Positions 21,213 through 27,728 of a stretch of 27,728 nucleotides of DNA are shown here, piece by piece; the stretch's first letter is position 1; each line of letters starts with the position of its first letter. A program made the translations under genes and the position numbers. Origin of the DNA: an uncultured Collinsella sp. (GTDB lineage Bacteria > Actinomycetota > Coriobacteriia > Coriobacteriales > Coriobacteriaceae); assembly GCA_900545995.1 (NCBI GenBank), contig URBM01000009.1, positions 1 to 27,728 on the forward strand, given 5' to 3'. The notes under the pieces were generated by a model. The model did not search any database. It had not been told where the DNA came from and worked only from the letters and a program-made list of their open reading frames with translations.

Positions 21213-21342
21213 GCGTGATGCGAATGCGATCGGGCTCGAGATAGAAAAAGGCCCCCGGTCGAAACCGGAGGCCTTCCAATCACCTAGAGCGCAAAAACAG
21301 GCGTGAGGGACTCACTGTCGACCGATCGTATTCGCATCACGC
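21213..21342. repeat. 21-nt inverted repeat flanking the attenuator terminator
   Basis: Bases 21213-21233 and 21322-21342 are reverse complements at 20 of 21 positions. The right copy lies in the leader peptide codons just after the Trp run; the left copy lies downstream of the terminator in the read-through RNA. Pairing would loop out the whole terminator. Confidence 0.85.
21245..21275 (-). terminator. Attenuator terminator of the trpP operon
   Basis: On the reverse strand a 12-bp stem, AAGGCCTCCGGT with ACCGGGGGCCTT and a stable TTCG loop, is followed by a run of T residues (21249-21245). It sits between the Trp leader peptide and the S-subunit start, where an attenuator is expected. CGGTCGA in the leader (21324-21318) is complementary to TCGACCG in its loop and 3' arm, giving a possible antiterminator. 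Confidence 0.85.
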
Positions 21343-21380
21343 CACCACCAGTTGTTGAGAGACTTCATCGTGTTCTTCAT
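21312..21380 (-). CDS. Tryptophan leader peptide (attenuator), 22 residues
   Basis: A 69-base reverse-strand ORF (ATG at 21380, TGA at 21312) with AAAGGAG eight bases upstream. The peptide begins MKNTMKSLNN, then residues 11-13 are three tandem Trp (TGG TGG TGG, 21350-21342), with nine residues after them. Three consecutive Trp codons in a tiny translated ORF ahead of an intrinsic terminator is the classic amino-acid attenuator layout. Tryptophan shortage would stall ribosomes here and allow read-through into trpP. Confidence 0.88.
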   Translation of the reverse strand: MKNTMKSLNNWWWRDANTIGRQ

Positions 21381-21438
21381 GTCGGTGGCTCCTTTCGTGA
21401 TGCCGTGGCGCGGTCGCACCTAGTTGCTGTTGCGCTGC

Positions 21439-21444
21439 ACTATA
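21439..21444 (-). promoter_or_regulatory. Candidate -10 of the trpP operon promoter
   Basis: TATAGT on the reverse strand lies about 60 bases upstream of the leader peptide start. The -35 is less clear; TTCCCC 18 bases further upstream is the best candidate. Confidence 0.45.
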
Positions 21445-21466
21445 GCACAGCGAAGTGTGTGCGGGG

Positions 21467-21488
21467 AAATCTTTTTAAAAAGATTTCA
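21467..21488. other. Perfect 22-bp palindrome
   Basis: Eleven bases, GAAATCTTTTT, are followed directly by their exact reverse complement, AAAAAGATTTC, with no spacer. It lies between the C69 terminator and the trpP promoter and may be a binding site or a cruciform-type end signal. A GGCGGG-TTT-CCCGCC hairpin follows at 21489-21503. Confidence 0.6.
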
Positions 21489-21517
21489 GGCGGGTTTCCC
21501 GCCGGTCAAAAGAGCGG

Positions 21518-21559
21518 GCTGAGCGGGCGAGGCTGCCATTGCTGCCTTGCCCGCTCAGC
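21518..21559 (-). terminator. Terminator of the C69 dipeptidase gene
   Basis: GCTGAGCGGGCGAGGC (21518-21533) and GCCTTGCCCGCTCAGC (21544-21559) form a 16-bp stem with one G-T just after the stop. On the reverse strand a weak CTCTTTTG run follows. Confidence 0.7.
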
Positions 21560-21566
21560 TAGGACG

Positions 21567-23513
21567 TTACTCCTTATTGCGACGGTAGAGGAAGTAACCG
21601 CCCGCGGAGATGACGGCAACGCCAGCGATGGCGAATGCAGCCACCACGCGGCCATCAAAACGATCACCGGTGGTGGGCAGGCCGCCCTTGGTGTTCGCCT
21701 TGTTGGTGGTTACCGTGGTCGTGGTGTCCGACTTGCCAGGCTTCTCGGGCTTGGTGGTGGGCTGCTCGGGCTTAGCGGGCTGCTCGGGGGTACCGGGCTG
21801 CTCAGGAGTACCAGGCTGCTCGGGAGTGCCAGGCTGATCCGGGGTTACCGGGTCGGTGGCAAGAGCGTCCTTGGCGTAGGTGATGGACACCTTGAGGCCG
21901 TTGGTCTCGGTGTTCAGGTCGCTCGGGGTGAAGGGCTGGTCGAAGTTCTCAGCCTTCAGATAGGCGCGCATCTCCTGGAGCAAGGCCTTGCACTTGACGT
22001 AGGTGTTCTCGGTGGCAGCATTGCCGGCCTTGTTTGCCAGGGCGGTACGGGCCTCGGTGCCCTCGGTGGCCTGCATGACCTCGTCGACTTCCAAGTTCTG
22101 CTCGACGAGCTCGTTCTGGAGGGCGTCGAGGTAGGTGCGAACGCCGGTGCCGAGCTGCTCACGGTGCTCGAAGCACAGGGAGCTGATGTCCATGAGGACA
22201 TAGTTGATGGAGTTCTCGGGCTCCTCGTTGTTCACGATGTCCTCCTCTTCGCAGTGATCGAAGGAGACGGTCTGGTCGCTGTAGTACGGGCTAACCTCGG
22301 TGAGCAGTGCGGAGTAGTAGGGGATGGCGACGGAGTAGGCGGCGCGGGAGAGCATCTCCCACTGGATGGTCGCGATCTCGGGGTCCATGCCCTGACGGAT
22401 CTGGAAGAGATTGACCTCGGTGTTGGTCTCGGTACCAATGGCGTAGGCGCCGTCGGTGTTGGCGTTGAGGCCCGGGACCTTCTCGCCGCGGTTGCCAAAC
22501 GCGCGGATCATCTCAAAGGTGTTCCAGTCGGACTTGCCGGGCTGGAAGAACAGCGGCTGCGCCTTGCTAACCAGGGCGCCGGTCGTGGCACGAGCATCTT
22601 CGCGCTCGTCCTTGACGATCTCGTAGTCGGTGCCCTCGGTGAGCGGCACACCGAAGTAGGCGCGACCCTGGACATAACGGGCCCAAGAATGCATGGCCTT
22701 TTCGCTAATTGCCTCGCCGTAGGTCTGGGCAACGTCAAATTGACCGTCATCGAAGTACTTGGCGAAGCCATTCTCCTTAGGCATGGACTCGATGGTCGCA
22801 GAGTGGAGACAGTTCGCGGTGTCGGTGAGGTCAACCTTGTAGTTGAGGTTGCCGATGTTGGGGTTGAGCGAGGCGATATCGTCAGTGAGCCTCATGGCGA
22901 TCCACTGGTGGCCGGAAAGTGCGGCAAACAGCCAAGTCTCGTTGCTGTCGGCGATGATAATCTGATCGTTGCCGCAGGCGCCCTGCTCGTCGATGATCTT
23001 GCCGAGGAGCTCGACGCCCTCACGTGCATTGGCGCTTTCACCTAAGATAACGCTGCCGTAGCTGTACTCGCCAATACCGGTTTTGGTCAGGGGGTCTGCT
23101 GCCTCAGCATCAGCATTCATGCCGGTGGTCAGCGTTGCGGAGCAGGACACGCCCTTCTCATTGATGCCTGCCTCAGAGTAGGCATCATAGCGCCCGTGCC
23201 ACTGGGAGGGATGGTCGCGTACATAGGTGTAGCGATACGTGGTCTTGGTCGAGGTATACATGAATGCGGACTCGTCCGAGCCGTACGTATGCCCCGGGCC
23301 GTGAGAAGGCTCAATGCCAAAGTGCTTGAGGTAGCGCTTATCGAAGTCCTCGGCGCGGCCATAGTACGTGTCACCGTCGGCCGTCAGCTTGTTGCCCATG
23401 TACATCTGCGTGCAGGCGAGCGCAGATGTCGGCATGGACATGATGGTTGCAGCTCCAAATGCAAGGCCTATGCCAAGCTTCTTGAGCGCGTTGACGGGAT
23501 GAGTTTTACTCAT
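21567..23513 (-). CDS. C69 family dipeptidase with LPxTG cell-wall anchor
   Basis: A 648-residue exported peptidase of the U34/C69 family. The signal peptide ends in TSALA, directly followed by Cys34 in CTQMYMGNKL, the N-terminal nucleophile exposed by processing. YYGRAEDF, GVSCSATLTT and IADSNETWLF are family blocks. A Pro/Glu/Gln-rich spacer (PGTPEQ three times, then PAKPEQ) leads to LPTTG at 612-616, a hydrophobic helix and RRNKE, a sortase signal. It is probably displayed on the cell wall to release amino acids or dipeptides from gut peptides. GGGAGGG precedes the ATG. Confidence 0.92.
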   Translation of the reverse strand: MSKTHPVNALKKLGIGLAFGAATIMSMPTSALACTQMYMGNKLTADGDTYYGRAEDFDKRYLKHFGIEPSHGPGHTYGSDESAFMYTSTKTTYRYTYVRDHPSQWHGRYDAYSEAGINEKGVSCSATLTTGMNADAEAADPLTKTGIGEYSYGSVILGESANAREGVELLGKIIDEQGACGNDQIIIADSNETWLFAALSGHQWIAMRLTDDIASLNPNIGNLNYKVDLTDTANCLHSATIESMPKENGFAKYFDDGQFDVAQTYGEAISEKAMHSWARYVQGRAYFGVPLTEGTDYEIVKDEREDARATTGALVSKAQPLFFQPGKSDWNTFEMIRAFGNRGEKVPGLNANTDGAYAIGTETNTEVNLFQIRQGMDPEIATIQWEMLSRAAYSVAIPYYSALLTEVSPYYSDQTVSFDHCEEEDIVNNEEPENSINYVLMDISSLCFEHREQLGTGVRTYLDALQNELVEQNLEVDEVMQATEGTEARTALANKAGNAATENTYVKCKALLQEMRAYLKAENFDQPFTPSDLNTETNGLKVSITYAKDALATDPVTPDQPGTPEQPGTPEQPGTPEQPAKPEQPTTKPEKPGKSDTTTTVTTNKANTKGGLPTTGDRFDGRVVAAFAIAGVAVISAGGYFLYRRNKE

Positions 23514-23735
23514 ATTCCCTCCCAGCGTGCGAAAGTCCTCTGTCTCCAGAGGGCTTCACCCAATAATTACACCCCCTTAGCGTAACGAATTCGAAACAAT
23601 ATACATTCATGAAAGTTATTTACTCGATAAGCGTAGCGAAATATGCGATTAACGGTAAATTGAACTCATTTAGTGGGAAATCAATTTGTATAACGCCAGC
23701 GAAAAATGTAGCTAAATAAAGCGTCAAGAAAAAAG
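23514..23735. promoter_or_regulatory. AT-rich intergenic region upstream of the C69 gene
   Basis: There is no gene here. The stretch is clearly richer in A and T than its neighbours and should hold the C69 promoter; TATATT and TAATTA are -10 candidates on the reverse strand. CCTCTG-TCTC-CAGAGG (23537-23552) is a leader hairpin. AGCGTAACGAA and AGCGTAGCGAA form a near-exact direct repeat at about 23578 and 23629. Confidence 0.4.
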
Positions 23736-23778
23736 CGGACCCCTCGCCGGCATGTGGTTTCATGCCGGCGAGGGGTCC
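23725..23778 (-). terminator. Very strong Rho-independent terminator
   Basis: A perfect 18-bp stem (23737-23754 with 23761-23778) has a six-base loop and is followed on the reverse strand by CGCTTTTTTCTT. It ends the lipid kinase/small membrane protein transcript. Confidence 0.93.
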
Positions 23779-23807
23779 GGGCTGCACGGGCCGTCTAAGA
23801 GTAATGG

Positions 23808-23900
23808 CTACTTCTTTCGACGGTGAATCACGTTAATGGCATAGCCGACGAGCATGGCCAAAACGATGACGATAAAGCCAAGGATGGGGTTGTCGTTCAC
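23808..23900 (-). CDS. 30-residue single-helix membrane protein
   Basis: A tiny ORF with GTG start at 23900 and an ideal AGGAGG six bases upstream that overlaps the stop codon of the lipid kinase gene. The product begins MNDNPILGF, continues as one hydrophobic helix (about residues 6-24), and ends in HRRKK, so the C-terminus should stay inside. It is followed by a strong terminator. Translational coupling to the kinase is likely. Function unknown; it may be a small partner of the membrane or of the lipid kinase. It is easily missed because of its size. Confidence 0.75.
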   Translation of the reverse strand: MNDNPILGFIVIVLAMLVGYAINVIHRRKK

Positions 23901-23910
23901 GGGGGTCCTC

Positions 23911-24828
23911 CTATTTTCCGAGCGGCGAGAATTCGTCGACGATGATATCAAGGCATTGCGGTAGCGCGCGGGCGCCAAAGACGCCGGAGTTGCTGGAGAT
24001 GATCTCGCCATCAAACTGCATGCCGAGCGATGGCGTGCAGGTAATCTTGGCTTCTTTGGTCTGGATGATCTTAAACTGCGGGCGGCCGAGTACCTTGCCG
24101 GCGGGGTCGAGCGCGGCGGTGATTACCGTGGGGAGCAACTGCACCGTGCGCACGGGCTCAATAACGACGATGTCGACCATGCCGTCGTTCATACGGCAGT
24201 TGGGGAACAGGTTGATGTCGTTTTGGATGACAGACGTGTTGCCCGCCATGCAGCAGATGCCGTCGAGCTCCTCAACAATGCCATCATGCTCAATGGTAAA
24301 GTGCGCCACCGTGGGGTTGGGCGTGGCGAGAGCGGAGAGGAAGTAGGCGATCTCGCCGATGTCGTTTTTGGTGGGGGCGGCCTTCATCATGATCTCGGCG
24401 TCAAAGCCCGAACCGGCGATGATGATAAAGCCATGGCGCTTTTCGTTGCCGTTCTCGTCGAGCCAAAAGAGCTCGCCCATGTCTACTTTGACCGTGCGGC
24501 CGGCGCGACATGCCTTGGCAAGCGCCGCTGCCTCGGGGGCATTGCCGATGTTGTTAAAGAACAGGCAGGCCGTGCCGGAGGGGAAAACGAGCGTGGGGAC
24601 GCCGCAGCCGCGCATCTGGTCGAGCACGTTGGAGACGGTGCCGTCGCCGCCCGAGACGACCACGCGGTCGAACTCGCGAACGTCTGCCACGGCGTCCTCG
24701 GGCTCCATGCCATCGCCGATAAAGCGCATCACGACTTCGTCGCCGCCCTGTGCAAGGGCGTGCGTGAATGCGTAGATTTCATCTGAGCTGGGGCCCGATG
24801 CCGGGTTGTGGATGATAAGGCAGCGCAT
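23911..24828 (-). CDS. Diacylglycerol/lipid kinase, DagK family
   Basis: A 305-residue soluble lipid kinase. NPASG near the N-terminus, GGDGT at 60-64 and PSGTACLFFNNI at 83-94 are the nucleotide-binding signatures of the DagK/YegS family. GSGFDAEIMM lies mid-protein, and the C-terminal beta domain contains LGMQFDGEI. Members phosphorylate diacylglycerol or related lipids and recycle them for phospholipid or lipoteichoic acid synthesis. Which lipid is used here is not visible. It is transcribed divergently from rnd and leads a two-gene unit with a tiny membrane protein. Confidence 0.9.
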   Translation of the reverse strand: MRCLIIHNPASGPSSDEIYAFTHALAQGGDEVVMRFIGDGMEPEDAVADVREFDRVVVSGGDGTVSNVLDQMRGCGVPTLVFPSGTACLFFNNIGNAPEAAALAKACRAGRTVKVDMGELFWLDENGNEKRHGFIIIAGSGFDAEIMMKAAPTKNDIGEIAYFLSALATPNPTVAHFTIEHDGIVEELDGICCMAGNTSVIQNDINLFPNCRMNDGMVDIVVIEPVRTVQLLPTVITAALDPAGKVLGRPQFKIIQTKEAKITCTPSLGMQFDGEIISSNSGVFGARALPQCLDIIVDEFSPLGK

Positions 24829-24858
24829 ACTTACGTTCCCGTTCTGTGACTAACCGAG

Positions 24859-24864
24859 TATAGT
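24859..24864 (+). promoter_or_regulatory. Candidate -10 for rnd
   Basis: TATAGT in the divergent gap lies 62 bases before the rnd start; the matching -35 position (TTCCCG) fits poorly. Confidence 0.4.
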
Positions 24865-24926
24865 TGTAAGGCAATGCCGATATCCTACCCGTGTTTTTCG
24901 GGCCTAACCTTATTCGATGGGTTGAT

Positions 24927-26060
24927 ATGTACATTTCCACACATCAGGCTCTACTCGACTTTTGCCAGCGCGCCCGTGAGTTCGACGCGATTGCCGTCGA
25001 TACCGAGTTTTTGCGCGAGCGCACGTTCCATCCGCGTCTGTGTTTGGTTCAGATTGCCACCCCTGCCGAGAGTGTAGCGGTCGATCCCCTGGTAATCGAC
25101 GACCTATCGCCGCTGGCCGAGCTTATGGCCGACGAGAGCGTGACCAAGGTCTTCCACGCCTGCTCGCAGGATATGGAGGTCATGCTCCATACCGTAGGCG
25201 TGCTGCCGCGTCCGATTTTTGACACGCAGGTGGCCGCCGCCTTTTTGGGCGAGCGTCAGCAGATTTCCTACGGCGCGCTCGTGCAGACGTTTTGCGGCGT
25301 CTCATTGCCCAAGACCGAGTCACTGACCGACTGGTCGCGTCGCCCGCTGACCGATAAGCAGATTGAGTACGCGATCGATGACGTCAAGTATCTGATCGTC
25401 GCCTATACCGAGATGATGAGCCGCCTGCGCGAGCTGGGCCGCGTGGACTGGGTGCTCGACGAGCTGCGCCCGCTGGCTGACGAGTCGCACTATCGCGCCG
25501 ATCGCCACGAGGCGTTCCGCAAGGTCAAACGCATCAACTCGTGCAGTCGTCACCAGCTGGGTATCGCGCGCGAGCTCGCCGCCTGGCGTGAGGACCGCGC
25601 CGAGCGCCGCAACATCCCGCGCAAATGGGTCATGTCCGACGACACGCTGCTTGCGCTCGTTAAACGCAATCCCGTGCGCGTTGAGGAGTTCCGCAGCATT
25701 CGCGGTACCGATCAGTTGGGGGAGCGCGACGTGGACGGTGCGCTCATGGCCATCAAGCGCGGCGCAAGCTGCCCGCACGATCGCCTGCCGCTCATGGTGC
25801 GCGGGCATCGCCAGATCTCTCCGGAGTTGGAGAGCGTGACGGACCTGATGTATGCGCTCATCCGCCTGGTTGCCGAACGCTCGGGAGTGGCGACCTCGGT
25901 CATTGCCTCGCGCGATGACCTGGCCGACTACATTGAGCATCCCGAGCAGAGCCCCTTGCGCGAAGGCTGGCGCTTTGAGCTTGTGGGCTCGCGCCTGGAC
26001 GATCTGCTCTCGGGCAACATGGGGTTGACGGTCAAAGATGGCAAAATTGAATTGCTGTAA
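24927..26060 (+). CDS. rnd: Ribonuclease D
   Basis: A 377-residue 3'-5' exoribonuclease acting on tRNA and other small RNA precursors. The DEDDy catalytic residues are visible: Asp25 and Glu27 (VDTEF), Asp82 (SQDMEV), and Tyr148 with Asp152 (YAIDDVKYL). An HRDC domain follows at about 205-285 (HQLGIARELAAWREDRAERR). Length matches E. coli RNase D (375). ATG 24927 was chosen, although its ribosome binding site is weak; a GTG at 24891 would add 12 residues lacking family similarity. Confidence 0.93.
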   Translation: MYISTHQALLDFCQRAREFDAIAVDTEFLRERTFHPRLCLVQIATPAESVAVDPLVIDDLSPLAELMADESVTKVFHACSQDMEVMLHTVGVLPRPIFDTQVAAAFLGERQQISYGALVQTFCGVSLPKTESLTDWSRRPLTDKQIEYAIDDVKYLIVAYTEMMSRLRELGRVDWVLDELRPLADESHYRADRHEAFRKVKRINSCSRHQLGIARELAAWREDRAERRNIPRKWVMSDDTLLALVKRNPVRVEEFRSIRGTDQLGERDVDGALMAIKRGASCPHDRLPLMVRGHRQISPELESVTDLMYALIRLVAERSGVATSVIASRDDLADYIEHPEQSPLREGWRFELVGSRLDDLLSGNMGLTVKDGKIELL

Positions 26061-26124
26061 GGAAGCCTAGCCGCTTGAGTGGGTAGAATGCCTCCAACGT
26101 GTAACTCGATTCGGAGGAATTCGC

Positions 26125-26829
26125 ATGCCTTATTACTATGGATACGGCTTTGGCATCGACCCGCTGTACCTGCTGGTTGTTCTTGTCTGCACGGTGATTG
26201 GCCTTGCCGCACAGAACTATATCAACTCGACGTACAAAACCTGGTCCAAGGTTCGCTCGGACGGCGACACGGGCGCCACGGTCGCTCGCCGCATGCTCGA
26301 CGCCAGCGGCTGCAACGCCGTGGGTATCAAGGGTGTCGCCGGCGAGCTCACCGACCATTACAACCCACAGGACAATAACCTGTATCTCTCGGATGCCAAC
26401 CGTTCGGGCGGGTCGGTCGCAAGCGTTGCCGTCGCCTGCCACGAGGCGGGCCATGCCGCCCAGCGTCAAAGCGGTTACGCCATGATGAAGGTTCGCACCG
26501 CCCTCGTGCCGGTCGTCAACTTTACCCAGAACACCTGGACCATCGTGTTGCTCTTGGGCCTGTTTATGAACATCGCGGGACTCACGACCCTCGCACTGAT
26601 CTTCTTCTCGTTTAGCGTGCTGTTCCAACTGGTTACGCTGCCGGTCGAGATTGATGCCAGCCGCCGCGCCGTGGCGTACATCGAGCAGTCGGGCATGAGC
26701 TCCAAGCAGGTCAATGGTGCCAAGAAGGTCCTGACGGCAGCCGCGCTTACCTACGTGGCGGCGGCGCTCACCTCGATTATTCAGCTGCTCTACCTTATGG
26801 CTCGTTACAACAGAAACTCCAACCGATAA
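26125..26829 (+). CDS. Zinc metallopeptidase, YugP-type membrane protein
   Basis: A 234-residue membrane peptidase. HEAGH at 106-110 is the zinc-binding HExxH motif, with Glu107 as catalytic base. The N-terminus has one hydrophobic helix (about 12-30). After the active site come two more helices (about 130-160, including TIVLLLGLFMNIAGLTTLAL), and another sits at the C-terminus. LPVEIDASRRAV carries the third conserved acidic region of the family. The substrate is unknown. GGAGGAA lies five bases before the ATG. Confidence 0.92.
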   Translation: MPYYYGYGFGIDPLYLLVVLVCTVIGLAAQNYINSTYKTWSKVRSDGDTGATVARRMLDASGCNAVGIKGVAGELTDHYNPQDNNLYLSDANRSGGSVASVAVACHEAGHAAQRQSGYAMMKVRTALVPVVNFTQNTWTIVLLLGLFMNIAGLTTLALIFFSFSVLFQLVTLPVEIDASRRAVAYIEQSGMSSKQVNGAKKVLTAAALTYVAAALTSIIQLLYLMARYNRNSNR

Positions 26830-26845
26830 GAGCTTAGACGGGGGT

Positions 26846-26871
26846 GCCGCGGGGATTTGTGTCCCCGCGGC
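26846..26871 (+). terminator. Hairpin between the zinc peptidase gene and xseA
   Basis: GCCGCGGGGA (26846-26855) and TCCCCGCGGC (26862-26871) form a perfect 10-bp stem without a following T-run. It is either a weak terminator or an mRNA boundary element. Confidence 0.5.
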
Positions 26872-26942
26872 GCTGTACTATGTGTGGGACTTGAATTTGC
26901 ACAGGGCTGGAGCCCGTGTGCACGATGACGAAAGGAGGCTGC

Positions 26943-27728
26943 GTGGCAGGCTGGAATCTAACCGGCAACAGCGTTTCCGCCGAGTTTGACGGCTCGGACG
27001 AGCAGGAGCGCAAGGAGCTCAGCGTGAGCCAGGCGGTGGAGATCGCCGCTGGCGCGCTCGATGCCATTCCGCAGCTGAGCGTCCTGGGCGAGGTCACGGG
27101 CTTTCGTGGCCCCAATGCCCGAAGCGGCCACTGCTACTTCCAGATCAAGGACGACTCGGCTGCCGTCGATTGCATCATCTGGAAGGGTGCCTATCTTAAG
27201 CGCACCTTCGACTTGCGCGACGGTATGCAGGTGAGCTTTAAGGGCAGCTTCAATCTCTATAAGCCCACGGGCCGTATGAGCTTTGTCGCCCGTTCGTTCT
27301 CGCTGGCGGGGGAGGGCCTGCTGCGTCAGCAGGTGGCACAACTGGCCGAAAAGCTGCGTCGCGAGGGCCTGATGGACGAGGCGCGCAAACGTCGCATTCC
27401 GGTGTTTTGCTCACGCGTGGCGGTCGTCACCTCGCTTTCGGGCGCCGTGATCGACGACGTCAAGCGTACGCTGCGCCGTCGCAACCCACTTGTCGAGCTC
27501 GTTTGCGTGGGTGCCAAGGTCCAAGGCGAGGGCGCGCCGGCGGAGCTTATTGAGGGTCTGCGCCGCGCCGCTGCCATCACGCCCGCGCTCGATTGCATTT
27601 TGCTCGTGCGCGGCGGCGGTTCCTTCGAGGACCTCATGACCTTCAACGACGAGGACCTTGCCCGTGCGGTAGCGGCTTGCCCCGTGCCTGTGGTGACGGG
27701 CATTGGCCATGAGCCCGATACCTCGATC
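26943..27728 (+). CDS. xseA: Exodeoxyribonuclease VII large subunit, 3'-truncated
   Basis: The first 262 codons of XseA, running off the window end. Exonuclease VII degrades single-stranded DNA with the small subunit XseB, usually encoded just downstream. The N-terminal OB-fold shows LSVLGEVTGFRGPNARSGHC, then YFQIKDDSAAVDCIIW. The catalytic part includes VAVVTSLSGAVIDDV and the signature RGGGSFEDLMTFNDE followed by VVTGIGHEPDTSI. The start is GTG 26943 with AAAGGAGG upstream. About 35 residues precede the usual domain start. Confidence 0.95.
   Translation, partial: MAGWNLTGNSVSAEFDGSDEQERKELSVSQAVEIAAGALDAIPQLSVLGEVTGFRGPNARSGHCYFQIKDDSAAVDCIIWKGAYLKRTFDLRDGMQVSFKGSFNLYKPTGRMSFVARSFSLAGEGLLRQQVAQLAEKLRREGLMDEARKRRIPVFCSRVAVVTSLSGAVIDDVKRTLRRRNPLVELVCVGAKVQGEGAPAELIEGLRRAAAITPALDCILLVRGGGSFEDLMTFNDEDLARAVAACPVPVVTGIGHEPDTSI

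Noticed and set aside
21770..21840. 18-base tandem repeat as a CRISPR or satellite
   Set aside because: In frame with the C69 gene and codes for the PGTPEQ stalk; there are no spacers.
1..27728. tRNA, rRNA, CRISPR arrays, insertion sequences or prophage genes
   Set aside because: No tRNA-like cloverleaf, rRNA segment, repeat-spacer array, transposase or phage structural gene was recognised when reading the window.

Overview
The window is a high-GC bacterial chromosome fragment that reads as an actinobacterial gut anaerobe of the class Coriobacteriia, most likely Collinsella or a close relative. I infer this from codon style, gene content (L-lactate dehydrogenase, D-aspartate ligase with racemase, an LPxTG-anchored C69 dipeptidase, the acetylase-type DAP pathway) and intergenic repeat style; no database search was run. 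The first 42 bases are not genomic. They are an Illumina Nextera i7 index plus Read 2 adapter, so the window starts at an untrimmed contig end. The right end cuts through xseA.

Layout. (1) 43-4430: partial PLP aminotransferase, ldh, a lipase-like DUF2974 protein lying between two inverted 22-bp repeats, and an NdpA-type nucleoid protein with a small acidic partner. (2) 4545-8680: a leftward lysine/DAP operon under a lysine riboswitch, reading lysA-dapA (one fused frame), dapB, dapH. A divergent M20 amidohydrolase (8828-10015) is a candidate for the N-acetyl-DAP deacetylase step. (3) 10020-13440: an accessory-looking block with an orphan HigA-type regulator under an operator-like palindrome, a small membrane protein, an FxLYD-type lipid- or membrane-anchored protein whose ribosome binding site lies in a perfect inverted repeat, and an HTH protein next to a membrane Ser/Thr kinase. 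(4) 13452-17764: a secreted coiled-coil cell-wall enzyme, a MOSC protein, and a D-aspartate ligase plus aspartate racemase pair. (5) 17891-21460: a complete leftward ECF transporter (S subunit, fused double ATPase, T subunit). Its first gene is preceded by an unannotated 22-residue leader peptide with three consecutive Trp codons, followed by an intrinsic terminator. This is a tryptophan attenuator and points to tryptophan as substrate. (6) 21567-27728: LPxTG C69 dipeptidase, a 30-residue membrane protein coupled to a DagK-like lipid kinase, RNase D, a YugP-type zinc metallopeptidase, and the start of xseA.

Together the window is mostly housekeeping (lysine, cell wall, fermentation, RNA/DNA repair). 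The least ordinary pieces are the Trp attenuator/ECF module, the lysA-dapA fusion, and several structured intergenic elements that do not fit standard feature types.
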